Source of the DNA: Yponomeuta sedellus
Lineage: Eukaryota > Arthropoda > Insecta > Lepidoptera > Yponomeutidae
DNA: 64,000 nucleotides
Assembly: GCA_934045075.1 (NCBI GenBank)
Contig: OW203738.1
Coordinates: 5,695,487-5,759,486 of the forward strand
Reading direction: 5' to 3'
The stretch's first letter is position 1, and each line of letters begins with the position of its first letter. Shown piece by piece: positions 53,985 through 63,850 of this stretch. The notes below the pieces were generated by a model. It did not search any database. It saw only the letters and a list, made by a program, of their open reading frames with translations, and had not been told where the DNA came from. The position numbers and the translations under genes were made by a program.

Positions 53985-54225
53985 AGCGTCAACCGGCTCG
54001 GCCAACCGTGCAGAGTCAGAGGTCGCGGGTTCGAGTCGGAGAGCCAGAGATCGAGGCCTGGGTGGAACTTTTAGCTTCTAACTAGGTTTTTTTTAAATTG
54101 TCCTTAGCACGGGGTAGTGCATTAAACAAGATGGGACATAAACAAGATAAGAATATTTTTTATTATACACTGGAAAAACCTACCAAAAAATTACAAGCTT
54201 AATGCCGCCAATTGTACTATGGAGT
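53985..54225. repeat. Degraded repeat A followed by a reversed LINE 3' end
   Basis: 53985-54128: GTCGCGGGTTCGAGTCGG, GGGTGGAACTTTTAGCTTC, CCTTAGCACGGGGTAGTGCA. 54129-54225: GATAAGAATATTTTTTATTA, TACACTGGAAAAACC, AATGCCGCCAATTGTACTAT (minus LINE tail, like 12149-12258). Confidence 0.65.
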
Positions 54226-54401
54226 TATTATTAATTATTAATATTTTTATTGCGAACACTATTGCCATTTCAACTTATTTCCTTCTTTTCAGCTCTTTTA
54301 TTAATTGAGTTTGATTAATTTTTTACTTATTATTATGTCCAGTACATATTTTGTGACTATCCAAATTCACAGATATCCCAAAAATGTGAATTACTAATGT
54401 T

Positions 54402-54631
54402 TGTTCCTTACTGGATTCTTCCCCCGATAAATGAAACAACTAGGTCCATACAACTCTTCGTGTTACAGTTTTGTACAGGATATTCGATTGCTTAAATAAA
54501 TTATTGAAGAGCGTAGGTTAAAAACGTCTAGTTCTAGTAGATGAAAATTGCAATGGCGGCGACCGGTGACAGATGCGCCGGCGCAGCGAGATCCCCTCCT
54601 CATCCATGACGTCACGCGTGTGTCGTGAACA
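54402..54631 (-). repeat. 3' LTR of the BEL/Pao element
   Basis: 230 bp, identical by eye to 60712-60941. Just inside it (54632-54650), the minus strand reads AAGGGCCCGGAGTT, a rather weak polypurine tract. Target duplication ATGTT at 54397-54401. The CRE-like TGACGTCA lies at 54607-54614. Confidence 0.95.
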
Positions 54632-54667
54632 AACTCCGGGCCCTTGAAAGCTTCTGAAGCTTTCAAG

Positions 54668-57600
54668 CTAATCTTCTTTAGCTTTGGCCTCCTCGACGGC
54701 ATCAAGAAGTGGACAAATGCGGCTTACCGCTCGACGATAAACTCCCTTACTGGTTCTCACTTCTACAACTCGACAGGCTCCGTCGGTCCCAGGGTATACA
54801 GTGCAGATTCTTCCCAGTGGCCATTTCAGCGGAGGAGTGAGTTCTTCCTTCACAAGGACTAACTGCCCAACTTCAACATTGGGCTTTCTTATTTGCCATC
54901 GAGTACGCTGCTGAAGTTCTGATATGTAGTCCCGGCTCCAACTTCTCCAGAACAACTGTCTTGCATGTTCAATCTTCGCGTAGCGATGCAGCTGAGACTG
55001 GTTGGCACTCTCCAGGTCGGGCGCAGGTAATGATGTCAGCGGGCGTCCGATCAGGAAGTGTCCTGGGGACAAGGGGGTAAGGTCTAGAGGATCGGATGAT
55101 AATGGATAAAGAGGACGCGAGTTGAGGACTGCCTCCACTTGTGCAAATACAGTCGCAAGTTCCTCATAAGTGAAGTGCATATTCCCTATTACCCTTTTAA
55201 TGTGGTATTTTGCAGATTTTACTGCAGCTTCATATAAACCCCCAAAATTAGGCGAAAATGCAGGAGAAAATTTAAATTCTATTCCTTCGTTTGCGAAAAT
55301 CTCAGACACGGTATCACAATTATCTTTAAGAAATCTACCTATTTCATTAGCACACCCCACAAAATTTCCACCATTATCGCAAAATATTTGTGAGGGTTTT
55401 CCTCGTCTGGAAATAAATCGCCTAAGGGCTAATATAAAACATTGTGTACTTAAATCACTACAACATTCTAAATGTACTGCCTTACTTTTAAAACATATAA
55501 AAACACACAAGTATGCCTTTAATAACTTGGCACCACGGCCTTTCTTATTAACTATATAAAATGGGCCAGCCATATCTGTGCCAACTACTTCGAAGGCAAA
55601 CCCCGGATTCACACGCTGGGCTGGCAGATTACCCATTATTTGCGAAGCAACTGCTCCTTGAGCGCGCTTACAAAGAACGCAGCTCCTGAAAACTTGTCGA
55701 GCCAGTTGTCTCCCTCCGATCACCCAATACTTCTCACGCACACTAGAGAGCAGTAACTGCGGCCCTGCGTGAATCAGCTGTAAATGAAAATGTTCAAAGA
55801 GCATTTTTGTAAATAAATTTTTACTATCTAAAATTATAGGGTGTTTTTTATCTAATTCATAATTAGAATGAAGTAATCTGCCTCCCACGCGCATAACATT
55901 ATTTTTATCTATAAAAGGATTTAAGCTTATTAGCTTAGATTTAGGACTTAAACTTAACTTATTTATTAATAAACTATATTCAGTCTTGAACGAATTAATT
56001 TGTGCTGACACAATCAATTTATTTTCGGTATTATTTAGCTCTTGTGCCGTTAATGGACCACTTATTCTATCAGATTTAGTATGCAATTTACAGTTTTGTA
56101 TAAAACGTAATACGTAAGCGTATACCCTTCTCAGTGTATTAAATTTGGCAAATCTCTCAAATTTTACTTCAGCTTTCAGTTCTTCTACAACAGTACTAGT
56201 CATAGCTTTAATTTCCGGTAAATCTTTTATGTACTTTTTTGACTGAGGAGGCCATTCGCCTGCGTCACGAAGTAGAAATTCAGGTCCATTCCACCAAAGC
56301 GATGAATGAGTCATCTCTTCTGGTAATAAACCACGCGTAGCCAGGTCAGCTGGGTTTTCAGTGGAAGGGACATGCATCCACACTCCGTGGCGCGTCAACT
56401 CCTTGATTTCTGCAATACGATGCAATACAAAAGTTTTAAGCTTAGAATAATTAATGTTTAGCCAGGCTAGAACAATTTCTGAGTCAGACCAGTATGTGAT
56501 TTTATTAATATTACATCTTAAGGCCTTTTTAACCTTATCACATAGTTGACTGACCAACAAAGCGCCACACAGCTCAAGTTTCGGAATTGTCGTCGGCTTG
56601 AGCGGTGCGACCCTTGCCTTGGCACACAACAATTTTACAGTAACCTTGCCTTCTGCATCTACAGTGCGTACATAAAGACAAGCGGCAAAAGCTCTTTTGC
56701 TAGCGTCCGCAAAAGCGTGGATATCAATTTTAATAGCGTTTGGACAAATCACGCAGCGCTCTATTTGAAACGACCGAAAAATGTCAAAACCTTTGAGCAT
56801 TTTTTCCCATACCTTTCTTATATCCACGGGAACTTCCTCGTCCCAGTCTAACTTCAATGACCACAGTTTCTGCAACAACATTTTTAATGTGACTGTGCAA
56901 ACACTCACAATACCTAAAGGGTCAAAAATACTTGCTGTATTTGATAAAATAGAGCGTTTAGTGCAACGCTGTACAGATTCTTCCTTAGGGGCACAGCTGA
57001 TTGATAACTTATCTACTGATGGACTCCACTGCAATCCTAAGGTGCTACAGTCACTATCAAAATCTACATTTGATTGATCCTGAAAGGATTTTTCATTTTC
57101 GAATAGCTCGGTGCAATTTGATTTTATTTTTCGCAAATTCAGTTGCGCGCTAGATAATTTTTCTTTTACAGAATCTAAAATATACTTAAGCCTCTCAGCA
57201 CAGTCATGACCGGTATTTAAATCATCATAAAAGAAATCCTTTTTTATTATTTCTTTAATAGATTCATCTTTACATTGCTCAGCAAGCTCAAAAAGACAAC
57301 GAATACTTAAAAAAGGAGCTGATGAAGTCCCGTACGTGACTGTGTTGAGCTGCAAATACCTTACTGGTAGATTTTCGCTGGCTCTCCACAGTATGATCTG
57401 CAGATATCTTTGATCCTCGGCTAGAATCAATTGACGGTACATTTTCTCAATATCTCCCAGCAAAATCAACTGGTGCTGTCGAAAACGAATGAGTATTGAA
57501 AAAATGTCGTCTTGAATAGTAGGTCCAACCATCTGTATTTCATTTAAAGAAATACCAGAGGTGGTAGAAGCTGATCCATCCATAACTACGCGGTATTTAG

Positions 57601-59851
57601 TTGTTTCACTCTTTTCTCTTAATACAGGATGATGCGGTAAATAATTTCCCACCTCAGGTTTTTTAATTTCAGTCAAATGGCCTAAGTTTTCATATTCCTC
57701 TATGAACTCGCTGTACTGCTGTTTAAGGTGAGGTTGGCGCTGAAACCTTTTTTCCAGATATTTCAGTCTCTTCATGCACATAGCATGTGAATCACCAAGA
57801 TTCCCTGGATCACATTTCAGCGGCATCCTCACACAAAATCTACCATCGTCCTGCTGATATGTGGTAGCCACAAAGTGATTTTCACAGGCTTCTTCTTCAG
57901 CAGTCCACTGCACCTTCGGCGGCAGCTCCTCCAACTCCCAGAATTTTCTAAGTTGTTGACTGATTTCATGGCTAAAATTACATTGAAGTGTTTTAATCGC
58001 GTTATTTTTCATAATGATTGTTGGACCCACTACAAGCCAGCCAAAATGTGAATTTTGTAAAATTGGTTGCTTACTGCCCAACTCAATCCGACCATCAATA
58101 ATAAATTCCCAGCATGCGTCAGCACCTAATAATAATTCCACTTGGGAAGGTTGACAAAAAGTTGGGTCGGCGAGTTTTACATTTTCAGGGATGTTTAACT
58201 GTATAATATCCAGCTCAGCAGAAGGTAAGTTTGATGAAATTTGCTCAATAGCTAAACAATTAACTTTTCTTTTGATAGAGTTACTCTTTGATTGAATCGT
58301 CACTAAACAATTCTTACCAGCGCTGAACGAGATATTATTAATCCCGGTAACATTTATCTTACTGATATCTTGACTTGAAAGCTCTAACTTAGCTCTTAAT
58401 GATTCCTTAATAAAGGATGACTGGCTTCCACAGTCTAACAAGGCGCGGACACTATGGCATTGCCCCTTAGCATCGACAACCTGGACTAACGCCGTCGGCA
58501 GCAAAACTTGACTCGCTCCGCTAGATGATAAAGCTACAGGGTGTGCGTTCGTGTGCGTGCCTTGCGCTACATTATTATTAGCTGTGAAATTATTTCTGTG
58601 TAATAATACATTATGTTTTCGCTTGCAGATTTTACACGGACGGAATCTACATTGGGGAGAGAAGTGTCCGGGGCGAAAACAATTAATACAAACTCTCAAC
58701 TTTGAGATTTCTTGATTGCGTTCTTCTGGTGTCATGGCCAAAAACTTCTGGCATGAATACATGGCGTGGTCTTCCTGACAAATAAAACAGTTCAACTTGC
58801 GCGTACTTTCAGCTGTTGTGTCCGAGGCGGATGCGACGAATGGCCTTTGGACTTTATCTAAACTTTTGAATTTTTCAATTTTCTCAAAGCTTTCAACTTT
58901 ACTTTCACATCTCATCAAAGCCTCCAACACATCAGCGCGATTTCTCAAGAATTCATAAAACTCTTCAAGCTTGGGGGAATTCGACAAATTATTTTTATGT
59001 TCCTCCCATTTTCTCAACGTCACGGAATCAAGTTTTGATGAAAATAGGTATACTATTAAAGTATCCCATTTATCAGTGGGTTCCTCCAAACTTTCGAGTG
59101 CGCGCAAATTTTTTGTGATGTGGTCTATGAAATTTCGCAGACCTTTCTCAGTCTCTCTAGTCAATGGCTTAATATTAAATAATTCCTTTAAATGATTGCT
59201 GACTAACAGCCTCTTGTTGTCAAACCGATCGCAAATAAGTTTCCAAGCAATGCTATAGTTATCGTAAGTAATGTCTAACGACTTGATAACTACAGCTGCG
59301 CTGCCTACTAACGAAGACCGTAGGTAATGAAACTTGTTTACTTGGTTCAACGACTTGTTATCATGAATGAGCGATTGAAAAGTGCAGCGAAATTCAAGCC
59401 ACTTACTGAATGATCCATCGAAACTCGGAAGCTGAATTTGAGGCAGCTTTACGTGAAAATTATCATGATTATTACCACGACAATATGAGCCCTCTTTAGA
59501 CGGAGTCGATGTATCAAGCGCGTCTGCATACTGACACGTATGCACTTTTATGAAATCATCACTTACTGCGATTAGAGCGAAAAAGTTTCCCTCAATCTCG
59601 GTACGTTCCTTCAATTGAACGTCTAATTCTTCCGCAATAACCTCAATCCTATCCTGAATTGAATCAAATTCTTCGAATAAACTTTTAAACTTCGTGAAGC
59701 GAAGGCCAAATTCAGTGGCTTGTTGTTTAGAAACCGTTTTTAAATTCTGTAATTCCTTTAAATTATTCCGATAGTTAGTTATTCTGCCCTTAACTGAACT
59801 TCTTTTTCTAACTAATTCTAGTAATTCAGCTTTAATTGCTGCTTCCGACAT
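54668..59851 (-). CDS. BEL/Pao Gag-Pol polyprotein, 1,727 aa, intact
   Basis: Polyprotein that packages, copies and integrates the element; it is expected to act in cytoplasmic particles and then in the nucleus. Domains by residue: N-terminal coiled-coil-like part 1-100; Gag core with LPSFDGSFSKW near 141-151 (DUF1759 type); three zinc knuckles at C355/C358/H362/C367, C388/C391/H396/C401 and C406/C409/H413/H418; aspartic protease with LLDCGS at 471-476; RT from about 750, with LLGDIEKMY (D800) and FFYDDL (D876, D877); RNase H with D1043, D1049, E1093 and D1123; integrase zinc finger H1356/H1361/C1391/C1394; integrase core D1426, D1492, E1541; C-terminal DUF5641-like segment 1650-1715. All expected catalytic residues are present. 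The start is the first ATG of the frame. No internal stop or frameshift, so Gag and Pol are made as one protein, as is usual in this superfamily. Confidence 0.96.
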   Translation of the reverse strand: MSEAAIKAELLELVRKRSSVKGRITNYRNNLKELQNLKTVSKQQATEFGLRFTKFKSLFEEFDSIQDRIEVIAEELDVQLKERTEIEGNFFALIAVSDDFIKVHTCQYADALDTSTPSKEGSYCRGNNHDNFHVKLPQIQLPSFDGSFSKWLEFRCTFQSLIHDNKSLNQVNKFHYLRSSLVGSAAVVIKSLDITYDNYSIAWKLICDRFDNKRLLVSNHLKELFNIKPLTRETEKGLRNFIDHITKNLRALESLEEPTDKWDTLIVYLFSSKLDSVTLRKWEEHKNNLSNSPKLEEFYEFLRNRADVLEALMRCESKVESFEKIEKFKSLDKVQRPFVASASDTTAESTRKLNCFICQEDHAMYSCQKFLAMTPEERNQEISKLRVCINCFRPGHFSPQCRFRPCKICKRKHNVLLHRNNFTANNNVAQGTHTNAHPVALSSSGASQVLLPTALVQVVDAKGQCHSVRALLDCGSQSSFIKESLRAKLELSSQDISKINVTGINNISFSAGKNCLVTIQSKSNSIKRKVNCLAIEQISSNLPSAELDIIQLNIPENVKLADPTFCQPSQVELLLGADACWEFIIDGRIELGSKQPILQNSHFGWLVVGPTIIMKNNAIKTLQCNFSHEISQQLRKFWELEELPPKVQWTAEEEACENHFVATTYQQDDGRFCVRMPLKCDPGNLGDSHAMCMKRLKYLEKRFQRQPHLKQQYSEFIEEYENLGHLTEIKKPEVGNYLPHHPVLREKSETTKYRVVMDGSASTTSGISLNEIQMVGPTIQDDIFSILIRFRQHQLILLGDIEKMYRQLILAEDQRYLQIILWRASENLPVRYLQLNTVTYGTSSAPFLSIRCLFELAEQCKDESIKEIIKKDFFYDDLNTGHDCAERLKYILDSVKEKLSSAQLNLRKIKSNCTELFENEKSFQDQSNVDFDSDCSTLGLQWSPSVDKLSISCAPKEESVQRCTKRSILSNTASIFDPLGIVSVCTVTLKMLLQKLWSLKLDWDEEVPVDIRKVWEKMLKGFDIFRSFQIERCVICPNAIKIDIHAFADASKRAFAACLYVRTVDAEGKVTVKLLCAKARVAPLKPTTIPKLELCGALLVSQLCDKVKKALRCNINKITYWSDSEIVLAWLNINYSKLKTFVLHRIAEIKELTRHGVWMHVPSTENPADLATRGLLPEEMTHSSLWWNGPEFLLRDAGEWPPQSKKYIKDLPEIKAMTSTVVEELKAEVKFERFAKFNTLRRVYAYVLRFIQNCKLHTKSDRISGPLTAQELNNTENKLIVSAQINSFKTEYSLLINKLSLSPKSKLISLNPFIDKNNVMRVGGRLLHSNYELDKKHPIILDSKNLFTKMLFEHFHLQLIHAGPQLLLSSVREKYWVIGGRQLARQVFRSCVLCKRAQGAVASQIMGNLPAQRVNPGFAFEVVGTDMAGPFYIVNKKGRGAKLLKAYLCVFICFKSKAVHLECCSDLSTQCFILALRRFISRRGKPSQIFCDNGGNFVGCANEIGRFLKDNCDTVSEIFANEGIEFKFSPAFSPNFGGLYEAAVKSAKYHIKRVIGNMHFTYEELATVFAQVEAVLNSRPLYPLSSDPLDLTPLSPGHFLIGRPLTSLPAPDLESANQSQLHRYAKIEHARQLFWRSWSRDYISELQQRTRWQIRKPNVEVGQLVLVKEELTPPLKWPLGRICTVYPGTDGACRVVEVRTSKGVYRRAVSRICPLLDAVEEAKAKED

Positions 59852-60711
59852 TTTCGCAAACTCTCACGATAGCAAAAACTATAAAAATTGGGTTTATAAA
59901 TACCGTGAACTCCGGGCAAACCTCGCACTCTTATTCTCGCCTGCAGATTCGCTCAATTCGGTCAACTAATAAACTGGAATGTTTATAATGATCCCACAAG
60001 TTAGGTAAACTGCTTGGCTATTAGTTAGGTACTTTACTGCGTAGATCGACCTGGAATTTAGAGAAGAAGTTTTCTTAACGTACTGTTATAATAAATATGA
60101 ACCCTGAAACAATGATTAGTATCACGTAAATCGCAAAAACAACTGGAGAAAAGTTTTGTAGTTGAAAAAGTTTTATGGCGGCAAAAAATAACGTAATTGA
60201 TAAGGCAAAACAGATGTTTACAAGAAATTACGGTATCCAATACAATTACATGAACGAGAATAGGCACCGATCACCTGTTTAGAACAATGAGTCCTTATCG
60301 TAAACAGGCTGCGTTTGGAATCTAGGTCAATGCTACGAGATATTACGGAACTGAAATAAAATAATGATTAATAAACTGTTGGACTTCCTGTGCTAATACT
60401 GAATCTTTACACTTACTGTGTTATTACTGAAACTTGCACTTACTGTGCTACTGAAAATTTACAGAAAGGCTACACTTCACTATAGAATGAAATGCGCAAT
60501 ATTTTACACAAGTGAAAACACTAGGAAAGGGGCTGGATGGGTCAAAATAAAGGAATGGAATGACACTTCCCTGATAATCCGTTTCTTATTCAGGATGGCT
60601 TACTGCCACGACCTTTGCCCAGTCTTCAAATCCTTTGTTCGTGTCACCTCGTGGTTGCCGTGTGCAGGTTAGGTTGCGAATCCTCACAACCGTCCTGTCA
60701 CGGTCGCCAAA
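59852..60711 (-). other. BEL/Pao 5' leader
   Basis: About 860 bp between the 5' LTR and the Gag-Pol ATG. AT-rich, without a convincing frame. It holds the primer-binding site at its LTR end and presumably the packaging signal, which I cannot locate. Confidence 0.8.
60692..60709 (-). promoter_or_regulatory. BEL/Pao primer-binding site, tRNA-Arg type
   Basis: The plus strand reads GTCCTGTCACGGTCGCCA, two bases inside the 5' LTR. The minus strand (TGGCGACCGTGACAGGAC) is complementary to the CCA end of an insect tRNA-Arg, the same primer known for mdg1 and 412. The tRNA assignment is from memory of those elements. Confidence 0.85.
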
Positions 60712-60941
60712 TGTTCCTTACTGGATTCTTCCCCCGATAAATGAAACAACTAGGTCCATACAACTCTTCGTGTTACAGTTTTGTACAGGATATTCGATTG
60801 CTTAAATAAATTATTGAAGAGCGTAGGTTAAAAACGTCTAGTTCTAGTAGATGAAAATTGCAATGGCGGCGACCGGTGACAGATGCGCCGGCGCAGCGAG
60901 ATCCCCTCCTCATCCATGACGTCACGCGTGTGTCGTGAACA
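60712..60941 (-). repeat. 5' LTR of the BEL/Pao element
   Basis: 230 bp, TGTTC...GAACA, identical by eye to the other LTR. Being the 5' LTR of a minus-strand element, it carries the promoter. It contains the palindrome TGACGTCA (60917-60924), a CRE/ATF-type site, near its upstream end. The flanking ATGTT at 60942-60946 is one half of the target duplication. Confidence 0.95.
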
Positions 60942-61142
60942 ATGTTTTTTGCTCACCACCTTCTCTAAGACCAACCAAGTAACTATTAACAAAAAAAAAT
61001 ATAAAATAAATAAGGGACTTTAATAATAAACAGTGCGACGCGAGATTTTCACGTTATTAGATTTACAAAATTTAATAGCTGTCCCAATAATATATTTGTT
61101 GTATTGGTGAATGGCCAGCCCATAAACTACAATATAACCCTA

Positions 61143-61312
61143 AAAAACCTATTTAGAGGCCAAAAATTCCACCCATGCCGGTATTTGAGCCCGCGACCTC
61201 TGGCTATCCGTGCCAGAGGGGTCGCGGGTTCGAATCCCGGCATAGGTGGATTTTTTGGCCTCTAGATAGGTTTTTGAATTGTCCTTAGCACAGGTTAGTG
61301 CATTAAAATAAT
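61143..61312. repeat. Repeat A short fold-back
   Basis: Minus piece 61143-61216 (AAACCTATTTAGAGGCCAAA, CCCGCGACCTCTGGC) turns at CCGTGCCAGAGGGG into a plus piece to 61312 (GTCGCGGGTTCGAATCCC, GGCCTCTAGATAGG, CCTTAGCACAGGTTAGTGCA). The arms of about 60 bp could form a long hairpin. Confidence 0.85.
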
Positions 61313-61480
61313 ATAACAATATAACCTTTCTGAAACATTTTCTAATTCAAAATGTTATAAGTTGTACGAAAATGCATGATTCATAGCTGCGTTATTTAAC
61401 CCAGTTCACACAACATGACATAACAAACTCTCCATACTTGTAGACCGCGGTTCAATACACATTAACCTATACCACTAGAG

Positions 61481-62094
61481 CAGCGCTTCTTAACCTTTTT
61501 TATCCACGGACCTCTTAGGAAATTAAGCACATTTCTAAGAGCTCCCTTAGTAAAATAAAGCGGCAGTGATTTTTGCACTATTTATTTACAAATAACAAAC
61601 AAATATACTTTTTCAAATAATAACATAACATTTAAATACAGGCACATACATTGCTTTTGGTCCTACACTAGGATAGCCTGTGTCGTGGGAATCAGAAACA
61701 ATGACATTGCAAATATGCAAACATCCAATATCCTGGGGTATTTTTGTCCCCAGCCGTTTCGAACCCGGGACCTCTTTCAAAGTAGGTAGGTGAGATACCG
61801 CTACCCCAAAGAAATCGTCATAATAGGTTACATTAATGATATTTGGGTCGATTTTATTACTGAGTTTTAGTATCAAATCGGATTCCACTTTGTAGGTACT
61901 CTGTTTCTGTATGTGTTTTTAGTATACACAAGAGCAAAGAATGCCGTTTCATAGACTAGAGGTATGCGGTTGAGACATGCAGTAAATGTTATATTTATTT
62001 ATGACTAACTGTACCCCGTGGTATCACCCGCTGTTTATTAGGGAAAATTTGTGATTTTCTCAAGGATCCGCGGGCCGCAGGTTAAGAAACACTG
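61481..62094. mobile_element. hAT-type non-autonomous element
   Basis: 614 bp with ends CAGCGCTTCTTAACCT and AGGTTAAGAAACACTG (about 16 bp, two mismatches), flanked by the exact 8-bp duplication CACTAGAG at 61473-61480 and 62095-62102. Ends of the CAGxGxTTCTTAACC form and 8-bp duplications belong to the hAT (Charlie-like) superfamily. No transposase. Repeat D lies inside it. Confidence 0.92.
61620..61825 (-). repeat. Repeat D inside the hAT element
   Basis: ACAGGCACATACATTGCTTT, ACACTAGGATAGCCTGTGTC, GTGGGAATCAGAAACAATGA, CGAACCCGGGACCTCTTTC, GATACCGCTACCCC. The 91-codon minus frame over it is repeat-derived. Confidence 0.85.
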
Positions 62095-62102
62095 CACTAG
62101 AG

Positions 62103-62940
62103 GGGTACACATACTCAAATATCACTAGACAAATTACTGGCACATTGTTGCAATCTCAACACGACACCAAACGACAATGTTCTTTACTGTAAACTTGATT
62201 ATTCGGCTGTGTTAAGCTCTATGTAGAGGGAACAAAGCCTATTTTGCGTTGTTGAATGTAGGTTGTTATGTGAAAACGATTAGCTAACGTAAGTGGGCAT
62301 ATTAGTAACAACTAAGTAATAGCATATATAGTGCATGATTATTGGTAAAGGTCCCTCTTGTTTGGAATTTAGCGCGCTGACCGATGTTGCGGGCAAAATG
62401 TCATGCGCCTGCGCCGCTGTTCGTACAAAAGACATCAACGATCATAAGGTGACAAGACTTCGATTTTACTGTTATTTCAGCGAAACTGTGTTTTTGAACC
62501 CATTATGTTTAAGTGACTGAATAATATTATTTTGTCTTTTAAAACTATTGTTTTAAAATTTATATTTTTTTTATTTCATATTTCTTTTTAATATATACTA
62601 TCATTATTTTATTTGGTGTATATATTAATATAGGCCGACCAAAGTTAAAATTAAAATCTAAATAAAGAAACTAAGAAAAATTTAATTGCCTATTGTAAAT
62701 TCTAAGAGAGATGCTGTCACAGATATTTTATTAAATATTTACTATTGTAATTTTTTATCCGTATATTTTAAATTACTTTAAAATATATTAATTAGCGTAA
62801 ATTAATCGCTATATATCATATTATCATTTTTTTATGTTAATGACTTTTAAGTTTGGCTCATCTTGATAATTTATGGATGCTGATATCCAATACGAGTAAA
62901 TACATTTCTGCCTTTCCTATTGATATATTACAGAAACCGA
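62103..62940. other. No recognised gene
   Basis: Very AT-rich from 62520 to 62880. A 61-codon plus frame at 62335-62520 shows no motif. Confidence 0.45.
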
Positions 62941-62944
62941 TGTG

Positions 62945-63065
62945 CGAGGATGCAACGAGTTATGTATGAATGTTGATAAAGCGAAAATGTTGTGTTAGGA
63001 TCCTAGCAATGGGCGGCCCCTAGTCTCTGCCGACCCCTATGGGAATCAAGTGTGAGTTTATGTTA
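62945..63065 (+). repeat. LINE L 3' UTR
   Basis: GAGGATGCAACGAGTTATGT, TGTTGATAAAGCGAAAATG, CCTAGTCTCTGCCGACCCCT, matching 46940-47060. Confidence 0.75.
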
Positions 63066-63072
63066 AATTTTT

Positions 63073-63290
63073 ATTCAAACAGCAATCATAACATAACATT
63101 CACCTACAGGTACATACATTACTTTGACCCTACACTAGTATACCCTGTGTCGTGGGAACCAGAAACAGCGACATCATAAACATGTAAACATCCAAGACCT
63201 GGGGTTTATTTTTCCCCTGCCGGGGTTCGAACCCGGGACCTCTTGCATGGTAGGCAGAAGCACTACCGCTGCGCCACCGAGGTCGTCAAT
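63073..63290 (-). repeat. Repeat D
   Basis: ATAACATAACATTCACCTAC, GTATACCCTGTGTCGTGGGA, CATGTAAACATCCAAGACCT, CGAACCCGGGACCTCTTGCA, ACTACCGCTGCGCCACCGAG: a well-preserved copy with head. Confidence 0.88.
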
Positions 63291-63499
63291 CAAGAAGGAG
63301 GAAGACCAACGTACCATACCCGTACGGACGTGCGGGTACGTACCAATTACTTTGGCTATTTTCAAAGTTACGTAGATTTGCAAATTTGTATAGTAAATAC
63401 CACGCGCTACCTGTGAAGGAAAACACCGTGAAGAAACCTGCGGTTGGTTGGCTCTTCACGTATTGACTTATTTATTCTGTGGACTAAATAGAATAAACA

Positions 63500-63661
63500 T
63501 AATGTACGCAATACAGAGAATATTGTAAAGAGGTTCGAAATTTCCCTGATGTCGATGAGTCGCCTATTAGCTCAGTTGGAAAGAGTGCTGGCACGGTTAG
63601 CCAGAGGTCGCGGGTTTGAATCCCGGTATGGGTGGAATTTTTAGCCTCTAAATAGGTTTTC
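63500..63661 (+). repeat. Repeat A with target duplication, innermost insertion
   Basis: 162-bp copy (GTACGCAATACAGAGAATAT, TAGCTCAGTTGGAAAGAGTG, GGTTTGAATCCCGG, AGCCTCTAAATAGG) flanked by AGAATAAACA at 63490-63499 and 63662-63671, an exact 10-bp duplication. Confidence 0.85.
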
Positions 63662-63703
63662 AGAATAAACAAGTCAATACGTGGACTATGCATGGAGGGG
63701 GAA

Positions 63704-63850
63704 CGGTCGGTGGGCAGGCCAGCAGCCAGATGGTCAGATGACCTAAGTAAAGTAGCCGGCAAACAGTGGAGGACACTAGCGCGAGACCGTGCTGGTTGGC
63801 GTGGAAATGAAGAGGCCTATGCCCAGCAGTGGAGTTTACCGGGCTCATGA
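63704..63850 (+). pseudogene. LINE RT C-terminal tail inside repeat B
   Basis: 48 codons read RSVGRPAARWSDDLSKVAGK, QWRTLARDRAGWRGNEEAYA and QQWSLPGS before TGA: the C-terminus of an RTE-type endonuclease-RT, diverged from the copy at 46096-46334. It is part of the 63487-63853 insertion. The minus frames over it are shadows. Confidence 0.85.

Larger units (their letters stand above)
54402..60941 (-). mobile_element. Complete BEL/Pao LTR retrotransposon
   Basis: Full-length LTR retrotransposon of 6,540 bp read on the minus strand. Seen directly: two 230-bp LTRs (54402-54631 and 60712-60941) that I find identical base for base, beginning TGTTC and ending GAACA; the 5-bp target duplication ATGTT at 54397-54401 and 60942-60946; an 18-nt primer-binding site two bases inside the 5' LTR; a leader of about 860 bp; and one uninterrupted Gag-Pol frame. 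The domain order (Gag, protease, RT, RNase H, integrase in one frame) and the DUF1759/DUF1758-type Gag and protease segments are those of the BEL/Pao superfamily. There is no envelope-like frame. Identical LTRs, intact ends and an intact frame imply very recent insertion; whether it still moves is inference. Confidence 0.97.

Noticed and set aside
55170..57077. Plus-strand frames of 98-129 codons inside the BEL/Pao element
   Set aside because: Antisense shadows of the intact Gag-Pol frame.
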